From NCBI RefSeq assembly GCF_004101245.1, contig NZ_SCIN01000003.1, positions 682,001-746,000 on the forward strand: a DNA stretch of 64,000 nt, read 5' to 3'. The DNA comes from Sphingomonas sp. UV9 (GTDB lineage Bacteria; Pseudomonadota; Alphaproteobacteria; Sphingomonadales; Sphingomonadaceae). The translations under genes and the position numbers were made by a program. This document shows, in pieces, positions 17,502 through 26,621 of the stretch. Positions within the stretch are counted from its first letter, which is position 1; every line of letters starts with the position of its first letter. The notes under the pieces were generated by a model. The model saw only the letters and a program-made list of their open reading frames with translations, was not told where the DNA came from and did no database searches.

Positions 17502-17996
17502 ATGCCACAGATTGCCCAGATAGCCGCTACCTACGCCTCGCAGATCTTCTGGCTGCTCCTTACCTTCGGCATCCTGTATTTCGGGATCGGCAAGGGAATG
17601 GTGCCAAAGATCGTGTCCAATGTGGACTCGCGCGAAGGCAAGATCGCGGGCGATCTGGCGGCGGCGGTCGCTGCCCGTGCGCAGGCCGATACGGTCCAGG
17701 CGAACTGGCAGGCTGAAATGGACGCGGCGCGTGTCGCGGCGCAGGCCGAGACGGCTGCCGCTGCGAAGCGTGCCGCCGCGGCGTTCGAGCAGCAGGTCCA
17801 TGCGGCCGACGTCGAACTCGCCGAGCGTCTGGGCCATAACGACCTGGCGGTAGCGAACGCGAAGGCCGAGGCGCTCTCGAACCTTCAGGGTGTCGCCGCC
17901 GAAGCAGCACAGCAATTGGCCGCCAAGGTCGCCGGCCTCCAGGTCAGCCTGGATGCGGCGAGCGATGCGGTACGCAGGACCACGGCTCATGGCTAA
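17502..17996 (+). CDS. atpF': F0F1 ATP synthase subunit b' (peripheral stalk)
   Basis: A 164-residue protein. One N-terminal membrane span (SQIFWLLLTFGILYFGIG) is followed by a long Ala/Glu-rich coiled coil. Alphaproteobacteria carry two divergent b subunits; this one, directly after subunit c, is b'. The start is ATG 17502 and not the upstream GTG-like frame. It overlaps the next gene by eight bases. Confidence 0.95.
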   Translation: MPQIAQIAATYASQIFWLLLTFGILYFGIGKGMVPKIVSNVDSREGKIAGDLAAAVAARAQADTVQANWQAEMDAARVAAQAETAAAAKRAAAAFEQQVHAADVELAERLGHNDLAVANAKAEALSNLQGVAAEAAQQLAAKVAGLQVSLDAASDAVRRTTAHG

Positions 17997-18606
17997 TCCC
18001 GATTCCGCCGCAAAGGTGATCCACGAGGAGGGCATGGCGCCCGAGGGTGCGATCGACAACCAGGGTATCCAGGGTCACACGACCGCCCCCGGTGGCGTCG
18101 AGCACGTCGCCGATCCGACCGCGCTCGGCCTGACCTCGACCGGCTGGGTCGCGGTGGCGATGATCGTCGTGATCCTGCTGATGATCTGGAAGAAGGTTCC
18201 AGGGATGATCGGCAAGATGCTCGATACGCGCATTGCCGGCATCCGCACGCAGCTCGACGAAGCCAAGGCGCTCCGTGCCGAAGCCGAGGCGATCCGCACC
18301 GAATACGAGGCCAAGGCCAAGACCGCGCATGTCGAGGCCGAAGCCATGAAGGCGCATGCGCATCACGAGGCTTCAGCGATCATCGCCAAGGCAAAGGCCG
18401 GTGCCGAGGATCTGATGGCTCGTCGCGTTAAGATGGCTGAGGACAAGATCGCGGCCGCCGAACGTGCCGCGATCGCCGAAGTCCGCGCACGGGCTGCCGA
18501 TGCTGCGGCGAAGGCTGCCGGCATCCTCATCGCCGAGCACCACGACGCCGCCGCCGACCGCGCAATGGTCGACCGCTCGATCGCGGGACTGGGCCGCCTG
18601 AACTAA
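17989..18606 (+). CDS. atpF: F0F1 ATP synthase subunit b
   Basis: A 205-residue protein. A polar N-terminus of about 45 residues precedes the membrane span (GWVAVAMIVVILLMIWKKVPGMI). A Lys/Glu/Ala coiled coil follows and ends in the delta-binding region. The N-terminal extension before the TM helix is longer than in E. coli b but usual in alphaproteobacteria. ATG 17989 lies inside the end of b'. The F1 genes are not in the window. Confidence 0.96.
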   Translation: MANPDSAAKVIHEEGMAPEGAIDNQGIQGHTTAPGGVEHVADPTALGLTSTGWVAVAMIVVILLMIWKKVPGMIGKMLDTRIAGIRTQLDEAKALRAEAEAIRTEYEAKAKTAHVEAEAMKAHAHHEASAIIAKAKAGAEDLMARRVKMAEDKIAAAERAAIAEVRARAADAAAKAAGILIAEHHDAAADRAMVDRSIAGLGRLN

Positions 18607-18630
18607 GTGGAGGCAGCGCGACTGGCGCTG

Positions 18631-18712
18631 CCGTTCCCCCGCGAAGGCGGGGGGCCAGAATCTCATAGGACAGCGCCTGCAACCCTGGACCCCCGCCTCC
18701 GCGGGGGAACGG
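18631..18712. repeat. Palindromic repeat, family E copy 1
   Basis: CCGTTCCCCCGCGAAGGCGG at the left, with its complement (CCGCCTCCGCGGGGGAACGG) at the right, centre about 40 bp. Related copies are at 32778-32883, 40163-40258 and 52541-52622. It probably terminates the ATP synthase operon. Confidence 0.85.
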
Positions 18713-18780
18713 TAGTTCGCCTGGCGCTTTTTCCGTTTCTCAAAGACGGCCGTCTCTTCCCGGGTTTCCGGCGGCCGAGT

Positions 18781-18802
18781 CTCCAATCTGAGCCCGTTGG
18801 AG
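18781..18802 (+). promoter_or_regulatory. Hairpin that sequesters the Shine-Dalgarno of the SMR gene
   Basis: CTCCAA (18781-18786), 10-base loop, TTGGAG (18797-18802). The right arm contains the GGAG that is 7 bases before the ATG at 18810. It is a translational switch by position, but the loop lacks the ACGR of guanidine-II riboswitches. Confidence 0.35.
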
Positions 18803-18809
18803 AACACTC

Positions 18810-19130
18810 ATGTCCTGGCTCATCCTCGCAGTCGCCGTCGTCACCGAAATCTGCTGGGCGCTCAGCCTGAAATGGGCGGCCACGATCGCCACGTGGCAGG
18901 CGTCGAGCGTCCCGATCGTGCTCAGCTTCGTCAACATGGGCCTGCTCGCGCTGGCGATGCGCGGCCTTCCCGCGGGTACCGCCTATGCGATCTGGACCGG
19001 CGCGGGCGCGATCGGCGTCATCATCGGCGGCGTACTCCTGTTCGGCGACAAGGTCAGCGGCGTGCAGGCCGGCTTCATGGCGTTGACCGTAGTCGGCATC
19101 GTCGGCACCAAGGTGTTCGCACAAACCTGA
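18810..19130 (+). CDS. Small multidrug resistance (SMR) family exporter, SugE/Gdx-like
   Basis: A 106-residue, four-helix SMR protein. The central Glu13 is in VVTEICWALSLKW, with Trp16 as in SugE/Gdx guanidinium exporters rather than EmrE. ALAMRGLPAGTAYAIWTGAGAIG is the family's second signature. It acts as an inner-membrane dimer that exports guanidinium or quaternary ammonium in exchange for protons. Substrate cannot be settled from sequence alone. A hairpin occludes its SD. Confidence 0.85.
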   Translation: MSWLILAVAVVTEICWALSLKWAATIATWQASSVPIVLSFVNMGLLALAMRGLPAGTAYAIWTGAGAIGVIIGGVLLFGDKVSGVQAGFMALTVVGIVGTKVFAQT

Positions 19131-19167
19131 TCCTCTCGCTTGGCCCGCAGGGCATGAAGAGGGCTGA

Positions 19168-19387
19168 TTCACGCGAAGGCGCAAAGGCGCGAAGAGAAGG
19201 TGGGTTCACGCGGAGACGCGGAGACGCGGAGGTGTTGCGTCTCGGGTTGATGTACAGAGCAGCCACGAGTGGATGTGAGCCTTCGGCAGTTTAGGGCGAG
19301 CGCTGCCGCGATAATCTTCTCTTCGCGGCTCCACGCCTCCGCGTGAACCGAACTCCTTCTCTTCGCGCCTTTGCGCCTTCGCGTGAA
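19168..19387. repeat. Palindromic repeat, family F copy 1 (220 bp)
   Basis: Left end TTCACGCGAAGGCGCAAAGG, then CGCGAAGAGAAGG, and the complementary right end CTTCTCTTCGCGCC...CGCCTTCGCGTGAA. Inside is a second inverted pair (TTCACGCGGAGACGCGGA / CCACGCCTCCGCGTGAA). A shorter copy is at 53470-53596. It fills the gap between the SMR gene and uvrC. Confidence 0.85.
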
Positions 19388-19455
19388 AATCACTTGTACC
19401 CGAGACACAGACGATCGCTGGCATAAGCCCCTCGCACACCCTAGATTCCTCGGCG

Positions 19456-21381
19456 ATGTCCTCCCCCAATTCCCCCGATCGTTTCAACGAAGACAAATCC
19501 ACCTTTGCCGTCCGCGGTGGCGGGGAGGCGCCCGATCTGGCGGCGGGGGTGGCGGCGATCCGGAACGTGCTCGACACGCTGCCGATCCGCCCCGGCGTCT
19601 ACCGGATGCAGGATGCGCGCGGCGACGTGCTCTATGTTGGCAAGGCGCGCGCGCTCAGGAACCGAGTCGCCAATTACTGCCAGGTCGAGCGGCTGACGAA
19701 ACGCCTCCAGCGGATGGTGTCGCAGACCCGGTCGATGACGATCGTCACGACCAACAACGAGGCCGAGGCGCTGCTGCTCGAATCGCAGCTCATCAAGCGC
19801 TACCGCCCCGCGTACAACGTGCTGCTGCGCGACGATAAGAGCTTCCCGTTCATCCTGCTGCGCGACGATCACGACTTTCCACGCGTCCAGAAACACCGCG
19901 GCGCGCGGCGTGCGAAGGGCAATTACTACGGGCCGTTCGCCAGCGCCGGGTCGGTCAACAACACGCTCAACGCGCTCCAGAAGCTGTTCCTGTTGCGATC
20001 CTGCACCGACAGTTTCTTCAAGACGCGCGACCGGCCGTGCCTGCTCTACCAGATCAAGCGCTGCTCCGCGCCGTGTGTCGGCCGAATCGAGGAGGGGGCG
20101 TACAAGGAGCTGGTCGACGACGCGAAGAGCTTCCTCGCGGGCAAGTCGACCGGCGTGCAGGCCAAGCTTGGCGCGCAGATGCAGGCGGCCGCCGAGAATA
20201 TGGACTTCGAACTCGCCGCACTGCTGCGCGACCGCCTCCGCGCGCTCACCTTCATCCAGGGCACGCAAGCGATCAACGCCGAGGGCGTCGGTGATGCCGA
20301 CATCTTTGCGATGGCGTGCAAGGACGGCCTCATCGGCATCCAGGCATTCTTCATCCGCGGCGGCCAGAATTGGGGCCATCGCAGCTTCTTCCCGCAGCAT
20401 ACCAACGACGTCCCCGAGGACGAGGTGCTCACCAGCTTCCTCGGCCAGTTCTACGAAGACGTGCCGCCGCCAAAGCAGATCCTGCTCGACCGCGACCTTC
20501 CCGAGGGCGCGCTGCTCGTCGAGGCGCTCGGCGAGCGCGCCGGGTACAAGGTCGCGCTCCAGGTGCCGCAGCGCGGTGACCGCCGTCGCCTGATGGATCA
20601 GGCAAAGCGCAACGCGATCGAGGCGATCGAACGCCGCCAGGCCGAGTCGACGACGCAGGCCAAGCTGTTGCGCGAGGTCGCCGACCTGTTCGATCTCGCC
20701 GAGCCGCCGCAGCGCATCGAGATCTACGACAACAGCCATATCCAGGGCACCGCCGCGACCGGCGCGATGGTCGTCGCGGGACCCGAGGGCTTCCGCAAGG
20801 GCCAGTATCGAAAGTTCAACATCAAGAACAAGGAGACGGTCCCCGGCGACGATTTCGGCATGATGCGCGAGGTGTTCATGCGGCGCTTCTCGCGGGCGCA
20901 GGCCGAGGACCCCGATCGCGATTCGGGCGAATGGCCCGACCTGGTGCTGATCGACGGCGGCAAGGGACAGTTGAACACGGTCAAGGCCGCACTCGAGGAG
21001 ATCGGCGTCGAGGACGTGTGCCTCGTCGGAATCGCCAAGGGCCCGCAACATGGCCGCGACGGGCGCGAGGTGTTCCACATGCTCGACGGCCGCGAATTCC
21101 AGCTGCCGGTCAACGCGCCGGTGCTGTTCTACCTCCAGCGCCTGCGCGACGAGGTCCACCGCTTCGCGATCGGCGTCCACCGCGACAAGCGCAGCAAGGC
21201 GATCGGCGCCAGCCCGCTTGACGAAGTGCCCGGCATCGGCCCGGCGCGCAAGAAAGCGCTGCTGATGCACTTCGGCACCGGCCGTGCGGTCCGCAATGCG
21301 AGTTTGCAGGACCTGCAACAGGCGCCGGGCGTTTCGGCCGGGGTCGCGCAGCAGGTCTACGATTTCTACCATTCGCGCTGA
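19456..21381 (+). CDS. uvrC: Excinuclease ABC subunit C
   Basis: A 641-residue nuclease that makes both incisions in nucleotide excision repair. The N-terminal GIY-YIG domain (residues about 40-120) includes PGVYRMQDARGDVLYVGKA. The UVR motif is in the middle (residues about 230-265). The UvrC_RNaseH domain has VLIDGGKGQLNTVKAALEE with the catalytic D. The C-terminal tandem HhH has DEVPGIGPARKKALLMHFG. The ATG at 19456 lacks a strong SD. Confidence 0.98.
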   Translation: MSSPNSPDRFNEDKSTFAVRGGGEAPDLAAGVAAIRNVLDTLPIRPGVYRMQDARGDVLYVGKARALRNRVANYCQVERLTKRLQRMVSQTRSMTIVTTNNEAEALLLESQLIKRYRPAYNVLLRDDKSFPFILLRDDHDFPRVQKHRGARRAKGNYYGPFASAGSVNNTLNALQKLFLLRSCTDSFFKTRDRPCLLYQIKRCSAPCVGRIEEGAYKELVDDAKSFLAGKSTGVQAKLGAQMQAAAENMDFELAALLRDRLRALTFIQGTQAINAEGVGDADIFAMACKDGLIGIQAFFIRGGQNWGHRSFFPQHTNDVPEDEVLTSFLGQFYEDVPPPKQILLDRDLPEGALLVEALGERAGYKVALQVPQRGDRRRLMDQAKRNAIEAIERRQAESTTQAKLLREVADLFDLAEPPQRIEIYDNSHIQGTAATGAMVVAGPEGFRKGQYRKFNIKNKETVPGDDFGMMREVFMRRFSRAQAEDPDRDSGEWPDLVLIDGGKGQLNTVKAALEEIGVEDVCLVGIAKGPQHGRDGREVFHMLDGREFQLPVNAPVLFYLQRLRDEVHRFAIGVHRDKRSKAIGASPLDEVPGIGPARKKALLMHFGTGRAVRNASLQDLQQAPGVSAGVAQQVYDFYHSR

Positions 21382-21468
21382 CCGGCCAGCTGTTGGCGAC
21401 ACCCAGATGGCGCGCTATCGTGAGAGAACGAAACCCTATCTTCATTATCCTCGGATAGAGCTGGCGCA

Positions 21469-22446
21469 GTGACCACGCCCGTCTTCCTGACCATCGACAC
21501 CGAGTTCGCATGGCGGCACCATGTCGCCGGGCTGGATTGCGATGCGATCTACGCGCGGTCGCTCGAGCCGGCCGGCGTCGGGCTCGCCTACCAATTGGCC
21601 GAACTCGCACGGCATGATCTGAAGGCGTGCTTCTTCGTCGATCCGATGCCAGCCATCACCTTCGGCCTTGCCCCCATTCGTCGCATGATCGAGACGATTC
21701 TCGACGCGGGACAGGAGGTTCAACTTCACCTCCACCCCCATTGGACGACCGCCAAGGCCGGCGACCGCGGCGCCGCGCACGAGCGGTTCTCGCTGTTCGA
21801 CTATAGTCTCGCCGAGCAGACCGACCTGCTCATGCGCGCCACCGAATTGCTGGTCGAGGCGGGAGCACCGCATCCCATCGCCTTCCGGGCCGGCAGCTAT
21901 GCGGCCAATGACGACACGTTGACTGCGCTCGCGACGCTCGGGTTCAGCTACGACAGCAGCCATAATGGCTCGGAGGCGCCGGGAACGAGCCGTATCTCGT
22001 TGCCCGCGCAGCAGATTTCCCCTGTGCGGCGCGCACAGGACAAGGGCCTGATCGAAGTGCCCGTCACCGTGATCGAGGATCGGCGGGACAAGATCCGGAC
22101 CTTCCAGCTCTGCGCGCTGTCGACTGGCGAGACCTATGACGCGCTGGAGCATGCGGCGGTATCCGGCCATGCGGTGGTGACGATCGTCAGCCACGGTTTC
22201 GAACTGGCGAACCGGAGCGGCACGCGACCCAACGCGGTCCATGTGCGGCGTTTCACGGCGTTGTGCGGGATGCTGTCGGAGATGCGCGACGTGTTGCCGA
22301 CGCATCATTTCGCGGATCGGGCGCCGCTCGCGGTCGATCGCGCGGACACGCCGCTCGCGCCCGATCAGCTGCGGACCCGCTGGCGGCAGGCCGAACAGCT
22401 CTGGTCGAACTGGGTCGAGGAACGGCCGCGATCGCGCGGGCTGTAA
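21469..22446 (+). CDS. NodB-like polysaccharide deacetylase
   Basis: A 325-residue protein from GTG 21469. The NodB motifs are visible: the catalytic/metal D-D pair in FLTIDTEFAWRHH, the metal histidines in VQLHLHPHW (H-x-x-x-H type) and FRAGSYAANDDTL. The C-terminus continues with IVSHGFELANRSG. There is no signal peptide, so it is cytoplasmic or acts on a lipid-linked or soluble intermediate. The stop shares one base with the ATG of the next gene, an acyltransferase, so the pair probably modifies the same sugar. Confidence 0.75.
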   Translation: MTTPVFLTIDTEFAWRHHVAGLDCDAIYARSLEPAGVGLAYQLAELARHDLKACFFVDPMPAITFGLAPIRRMIETILDAGQEVQLHLHPHWTTAKAGDRGAAHERFSLFDYSLAEQTDLLMRATELLVEAGAPHPIAFRAGSYAANDDTLTALATLGFSYDSSHNGSEAPGTSRISLPAQQISPVRRAQDKGLIEVPVTVIEDRRDKIRTFQLCALSTGETYDALEHAAVSGHAVVTIVSHGFELANRSGTRPNAVHVRRFTALCGMLSEMRDVLPTHHFADRAPLAVDRADTPLAPDQLRTRWRQAEQLWSNWVEERPRSRGL

Positions 22447-23360
22447 TGGTGGAAATTGCGGCTCGGCGATTGCCGCTGAAGTTCCAGATCGGTGCCCGGA
22501 CCCTGGCGACCATTACCCGGCAATTGGTGCGCGTGCCGTTTTCGCTCGATGCCGTGCTCGCGGCGACCGCACCGATCCTGCCGCGGCTGCCCGACGACGC
22601 CGATGGATATCTGGTGACGTCGTTGCCCGAACCGATGCTTGCCGGTCTCGATGATCACGGCCTGCTCGCCTTCGTCCGGCAGCGCTACAGGCGGTATCAT
22701 GCCGATCTGTCGGCGGGGGAGGCTGCGTGGTTGGCAGGCTTGTCGGGCAGCGCGCGGTCGGGGATCAAGCGCAAGGCCAGGAAGCTCGCGGTCGCAAATG
22801 GCGGTGCGCTCGATATCCGGCGTTATCACGAGGCGGCGGCGTTCGCGGAGTTTCATCCGCTTGCCCGCGCGGTGTCGGCGACGACCTATCAGGAGAAGCT
22901 GCTCGGATCGGGACTGCCGGACGATGCGGCCTCGGTGCGCTATCTCGAATCGCTCGCCGCGCAGGACGGGTTGCGTGCCTGGCTGTTGTTTTTCGCGGGG
23001 GTTCCGGTCGCATATCTGTGCTGCACGGCTGATGGAGAGTCGCTGTGCTACACCTATGTGGGGCATGATCCGGCGCATAGCGAGCTGTCGCCGGGCGCTG
23101 TCTTGCAGGTCGAGGCGATGCGCGAGCTGTTCGCGGAGGGGCGGTTTGTGCGGTTCGACTTCACCGAGGGGGAAGGGCAGCACAAGCGGCAATTCTCCAC
23201 CGGCGGGACGGCGTGCGTCGATGTGCTGTTGCTGCGGAGGACGCCGGGCAATCGCGCGACGGTAGCGGCGCTGCGGACCTTCGATGCAACGGTAACCGCG
23301 GCAAAGCGCGTCGCCGCGCATCCCGCACTCACGAGGCTGGCGAAGAAGATCCGGCGCTAG
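22446..23360 (+). CDS. BioF2/CelD-like acyltransferase (GNAT, FemAB-related)
   Basis: A 304-residue protein starting at ATG 22446, which overlaps the preceding TAA by one base. It matches the Acetyltransf_6 (CelD/BcsL-like) architecture: SGIKRKARKLAVANGG, then VPVAYLCCTADGESLCYTYVGHDPAHSELSPGAVL and RFVRFDFTEGEGQHKRQFSTG. Such proteins act in exopolysaccharide or envelope modification. With the deacetylase upstream, the likely role is swapping an N-acyl group on an amino sugar; this is inference. Termination is probably at the hairpin at 23397. Confidence 0.75.
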   Translation: MVEIAARRLPLKFQIGARTLATITRQLVRVPFSLDAVLAATAPILPRLPDDADGYLVTSLPEPMLAGLDDHGLLAFVRQRYRRYHADLSAGEAAWLAGLSGSARSGIKRKARKLAVANGGALDIRRYHEAAAFAEFHPLARAVSATTYQEKLLGSGLPDDAASVRYLESLAAQDGLRAWLLFFAGVPVAYLCCTADGESLCYTYVGHDPAHSELSPGAVLQVEAMRELFAEGRFVRFDFTEGEGQHKRQFSTGGTACVDVLLLRRTPGNRATVAALRTFDATVTAAKRVAAHPALTRLAKKIRR

Positions 23361-23396
23361 GATTTGATCAAGATTCTATCGTCGTACGGCACCCCC

Positions 23397-23424
23397 CGTC
23401 ATCCTGACTTCCGTCAGGATGACG
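23397..23424. terminator. Perfect short inverted repeat, putative terminator
   Basis: CGTCATCCTGAC, TTCC, GTCAGGATGACG. A 12-bp perfect stem with a four-base loop and no T-run; related in sequence to repeat family B. It lies 36 bases after the acyltransferase stop and before recO. Confidence 0.6.
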
Positions 23425-23478
23425 GGCAAGCGGAACAAGAGGTCTCCCACGCACCACAAGAGAGGCTAAGAACACCTT

Positions 23479-24210
23479 ATGCATCTCCGCGCAGCCGCCA
23501 TCGTCGTCGCCGTCCGCCAGCACGGCGAGCATGGCGCGATCGTGCGTGCGCTCACCCGGAACGATGGTGTCCAGCCCGGTTATGTCCGCGGCGGCCGGTC
23601 GCGGGCGATGCGGCCGGTGTTGCTCCAGGCGAACGTCATCCAGGGCGAATGGCGCGCGCGGACCGGCGAACAGCTTGCCTCGCTGACGGCCGAGCTGGTC
23701 CACAGCCGTGCGCAGATGCACGGCGAGCCGCTTGCCGCCGGCGCGCTCGAATGGAGCACCGCGCTGACCGCCGCCGCGCTGCCCGAGGCGCAGCCCTATC
23801 CGCAGATCCACGACGCGCTGGAGGGGGTGCTCAGCGCGATCGAGGTGGCGCCCTCTGCGCGCGGCTGGGCGGCGGCGTTGGTGCGGTACGAATTGCTGCT
23901 GCTCGCGGAACTCGGCTTCGGTCTCGATCTCGATCGCTGCGTCGCCAGCGGATCGATCGACGACCTAGATTTCGTTTCCCCCAAGAGTGGCGCAGCCGTC
24001 TCGCGGGGGGCGGCGTTCGGGTACGAGGCCAAATTGTTGCGGTTGCCGCGCTTCCTCAAGGCCGGGGGCGAGGCGGACTGGCCCGAGATCTTTGACGGGC
24101 TGCGATTGACCGGCCATTTCCTCGCGCGCGACATCCTCGTCGACCGGCGCGCCGACCCGTTGGCGGCGCGCGACCGGCTGGTCGATCGGCTCAAAAGGGC
24201 GGTTGCGTGA
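23479..24210 (+). CDS. recO: DNA repair protein RecO
   Basis: A 243-residue RecO: it loads RecA on gapped DNA and anneals strands with RecR and SSB. The N-terminal OB fold has [37 protein letters not shown]. The middle is helical with [25 protein letters not shown], the typical RecO zinc-region position (here with a single Cys, as in many alphaproteobacteria). ATG 23479. It is 40 bases before leuB. Confidence 0.93.
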   Translation: MHLRAAAIVVAVRQHGEHGAIVRALTRNDGVQPGYVRGGRSRAMRPVLLQANVIQGEWRARTGEQLASLTAELVHSRAQMHGEPLAAGALEWSTALTAAALPEAQPYPQIHDALEGVLSAIEVAPSARGWAAALVRYELLLLAELGFGLDLDRCVASGSIDDLDFVSPKSGAAVSRGAAFGYEAKLLRLPRFLKAGGEADWPEIFDGLRLTGHFLARDILVDRRADPLAARDRLVDRLKRAVA

Positions 24211-24250
24211 GCGTGCCTCGCCCGGCAAGGGCCGCGCAGGAGGAACGCAC

Positions 24251-25297
24251 ATGCCCTTGATCGCGATACTGGCCGGCGACGGCATCGGACCCGAAGTCAC
24301 CGCGGAAGCGCGCCGGGTGCTCGATACGCTCGGCCTCGACCTGACCTATGAGGAGGGCCTCGTCGGCGGCGCCGCGTACAAGGCCGCGGGGCATCCGCTG
24401 CCGCCCGAGACGCTCGACCTCGCGCGGCGTGCCGACGCCATCCTGTTCGGTGCGGTCGGCGATCCCGACTGCGACGCGCTCGAACGCCAGTTCCGCCCCG
24501 AGCAAGCCATTCTCGGCCTGCGCAAGGACCTCGGCCTGTTCGCGAACCTGCGGCCTGCCAAGCTGTTCGCCGGGCTCGAGGACGCCTCCGCGCTGCGTCC
24601 CGAGATCGCCCGCTCGATCGACATGGTCATCGTCCGCGAACTGACCGGCGACGTGTATTTCGGCGTGAAGGGCATCCGCACCACCGCCGACGGCCTGCGC
24701 GAAGGCCATGACGAGATGCGCTACGACGAGACCGAGATCGCGCGCATCGCCCGCGTCGGCTTCGAGACCGCGCGTACCCGCAAGGGCAAGCTGTTGTCGG
24801 TCGATAAGGCCAATGTGCTCGAGACCTCGCAGCTCTGGCGCGACGTCGTGATCGAGGTTGCGGCCGACTATCCCGATGTCGCACTCAGCCACATGTATGT
24901 CGACAACGCCGCGATGCAGATGGTCCGCAACCCGGGCCAGTTCGACGTGATCGTCACGGGCAATCTGTTCGGCGATATTCTGTCCGACGAGGCGTCGATG
25001 TGCGCGGGCTCGATCGGCATGCTCCCGTCCGCGGCGCTCAACGACTCGAGCAAGGGCATGTACGAACCGATCCACGGCAGCGCGCCCGACATCGCCGGGC
25101 AGGGCAAGGCCAATCCGTGCGCGGCGATCCTGTCCGCGGCGATGATGCTGCGGCATTCGCTCGGGCTGCCCGACGCCGCCGACCGGATCGAGGCCGCGGT
25201 CGCCGCGGCGATTCTCGGCGGTGCGCGCACGCCCGATCTCGGCGGCACGCTGTCGACGTCGGCGATGGGCGACGCCGTTCTCGCCGAACTCGGTTGA
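24251..25297 (+). CDS. leuB: 3-isopropylmalate dehydrogenase
   Basis: A 348-residue beta-decarboxylating dehydrogenase of leucine synthesis (3-isopropylmalate to 2-oxoisocaproate, NAD-dependent). The start is ATG 24251 behind GCAGGAGGAAC. Motifs are [38 protein letters not shown] and [31 protein letters not shown] (metal/substrate site), plus [15 protein letters not shown] (NAD loop). Normal length. Confidence 0.97.
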   Translation: MPLIAILAGDGIGPEVTAEARRVLDTLGLDLTYEEGLVGGAAYKAAGHPLPPETLDLARRADAILFGAVGDPDCDALERQFRPEQAILGLRKDLGLFANLRPAKLFAGLEDASALRPEIARSIDMVIVRELTGDVYFGVKGIRTTADGLREGHDEMRYDETEIARIARVGFETARTRKGKLLSVDKANVLETSQLWRDVVIEVAADYPDVALSHMYVDNAAMQMVRNPGQFDVIVTGNLFGDILSDEASMCAGSIGMLPSAALNDSSKGMYEPIHGSAPDIAGQGKANPCAAILSAAMMLRHSLGLPDAADRIEAAVAAAILGGARTPDLGGTLSTSAMGDAVLAELG

Positions 25298-25301
25298 CCC
25301 C

Positions 25302-26402
25302 GTGATCGCCGACCTTCTCGAACTTGCGATCGTCATTCCGACGTTCAACGAGAAGGCCAACGTGCCCACGTTGATCGCCAAGCTCGACCAGGCGCTGGCC
25401 GGGCGCAACTGGGAGGCGATCTTCGTCGACGACGACAGTCCCGACGGCACCGCCGACGCCGCGCGCGAGATCGCCCGGCTCGACAAGCGCGTGCGCGTGA
25501 TCCAGCGGATCGGCCGGCGTGGGCTGTCGTCGGCGTGCATCGAGGGGATGTGCGCGACCGCGGCGCCGGTCGTCGCGGTGATCGACGGCGATCTCCAGCA
25601 CGACGAGACGCTGCTGCCGGCGATGCTCGACTTGCTGAAGACGGACGAGACCGACGTGGTGATCGGCTCGCGCTTCGTCGCTGGCGGCGGCACCGGGGAA
25701 TGGGACAGCGACCGCGTCGCCAAATCCGCGCTCGCCACCAGGATGTCGCGCCGCGTGTTGAAGTGCGATCTCAACGATCCGATGAGTGGCTTCTTCATGA
25801 TCCGCACCGATATCGTCCGCAGCCTCGCGCCGTCGCTGTCGGCGATCGGCTTCAAGATTCTGCTCGATCTGCTGACGGCCTCGCCGACGCCGCTGCGCTT
25901 CGTCGAGGTCCCCTACACCTTCCGCTGTCGCACCGAAGGCGAGAGCAAGCTCGATCACGTCGTCGCGATGGAATATCTGATCGCGATCTACGACCGGATG
26001 TTCGGGCGTATCGTGCCGGTACGGTTCGCGATGTTCTCCGCGATCGGGGTGTTGGGCGTCGGGATCCACATGGCGGTGCTGAGTGCGCTGTTCGTCGGGT
26101 TCGGGGCGAATTTCGTCGTGGGCGAGATCGTCGCGACGCTCGCCGCGCTGACGCTCAATTTCTTCCTCAACAACGCGCTCACGTATCGCGACCGCCGCTT
26201 GAAGGGGTGGCGGCAGATGCTCGACGGCTGGGTGTCGTTCGCGCTCATCTGTTCGGTCGGCGCGATCGCGAACGTCGGCGTCGCGGCGTTCCTCCACGAT
26301 TTCCGCAACGGCGCCTGGGCGATGTCGGCGCTGGTCGGCGTGCTGGTCGGCGCGGTCTGGAACTACGCGCTGTCGTCAAAGTTCACCTGGGGGCGGTACT
26401 AG
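25302..26402 (+). CDS. GT2 glycosyltransferase (dolichyl-phosphate-mannose synthase-like) fused to GtrA domain
   Basis: A 366-residue protein from GTG 25302, four bases after the leuB stop. The N-terminal half is a DPM1-like GT2 domain: IVIPTFNEKANV, FVDDDSPDGTADAAREIA, IDGDLQHDETLLPAML and GSRFV. The C-terminal half is a GtrA membrane domain with four spans (about residues 240-365). It likely transfers a sugar from a nucleotide donor to polyprenyl phosphate and helps flip it for glycan modification. The fusion is common in bacteria. Confidence 0.88.
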   Translation: MIADLLELAIVIPTFNEKANVPTLIAKLDQALAGRNWEAIFVDDDSPDGTADAAREIARLDKRVRVIQRIGRRGLSSACIEGMCATAAPVVAVIDGDLQHDETLLPAMLDLLKTDETDVVIGSRFVAGGGTGEWDSDRVAKSALATRMSRRVLKCDLNDPMSGFFMIRTDIVRSLAPSLSAIGFKILLDLLTASPTPLRFVEVPYTFRCRTEGESKLDHVVAMEYLIAIYDRMFGRIVPVRFAMFSAIGVLGVGIHMAVLSALFVGFGANFVVGEIVATLAALTLNFFLNNALTYRDRRLKGWRQMLDGWVSFALICSVGAIANVGVAAFLHDFRNGAWAMSALVGVLVGAVWNYALSSKFTWGRY

Positions 26403-26415
26403 GCGAGCTCTAAAA

Positions 26416-26540
26416 TCCTCCCCCGCAAGGGGGAGGTGGCACCGAAGGTGACGGAGGGGGAGGACACGGAACAGACGTTTCCCTTACCGCCCCCTCCGTC
26501 TGGCAAAGGTGCCAGCCACCTCCCCCTGGCGGGGGAGGAT
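26416..26540. repeat. Palindromic repeat, family C copy 3
   Basis: TCCTCCCCCGCAAGGGGGAG at the left and CTCCCCCTGGCGGGGGAGGA at the right, as in the copy at 15769-15890. The central part also carries ACGGAGGGGGAGGACACGGA. It lies between the GtrA gene and metZ. Confidence 0.88.
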
Positions 26541-26621
26541 TGAGGTGTTGCGGTGCATCTCCGCCGCCCGACGAGACCGCAAGGCTTGTCATCGCGGCTC
26601 CCCCCCGGCAAAGCGACGGGC

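Noticed and set aside
18700..18809. Guanidine-II riboswitch before the SMR gene
   Set aside because: Only one hairpin, and its loop lacks ACGR.
19441..21402. Open frame of 653 codons antisense to uvrC
   Set aside because: Same cause; uvrC is complete on the other strand.
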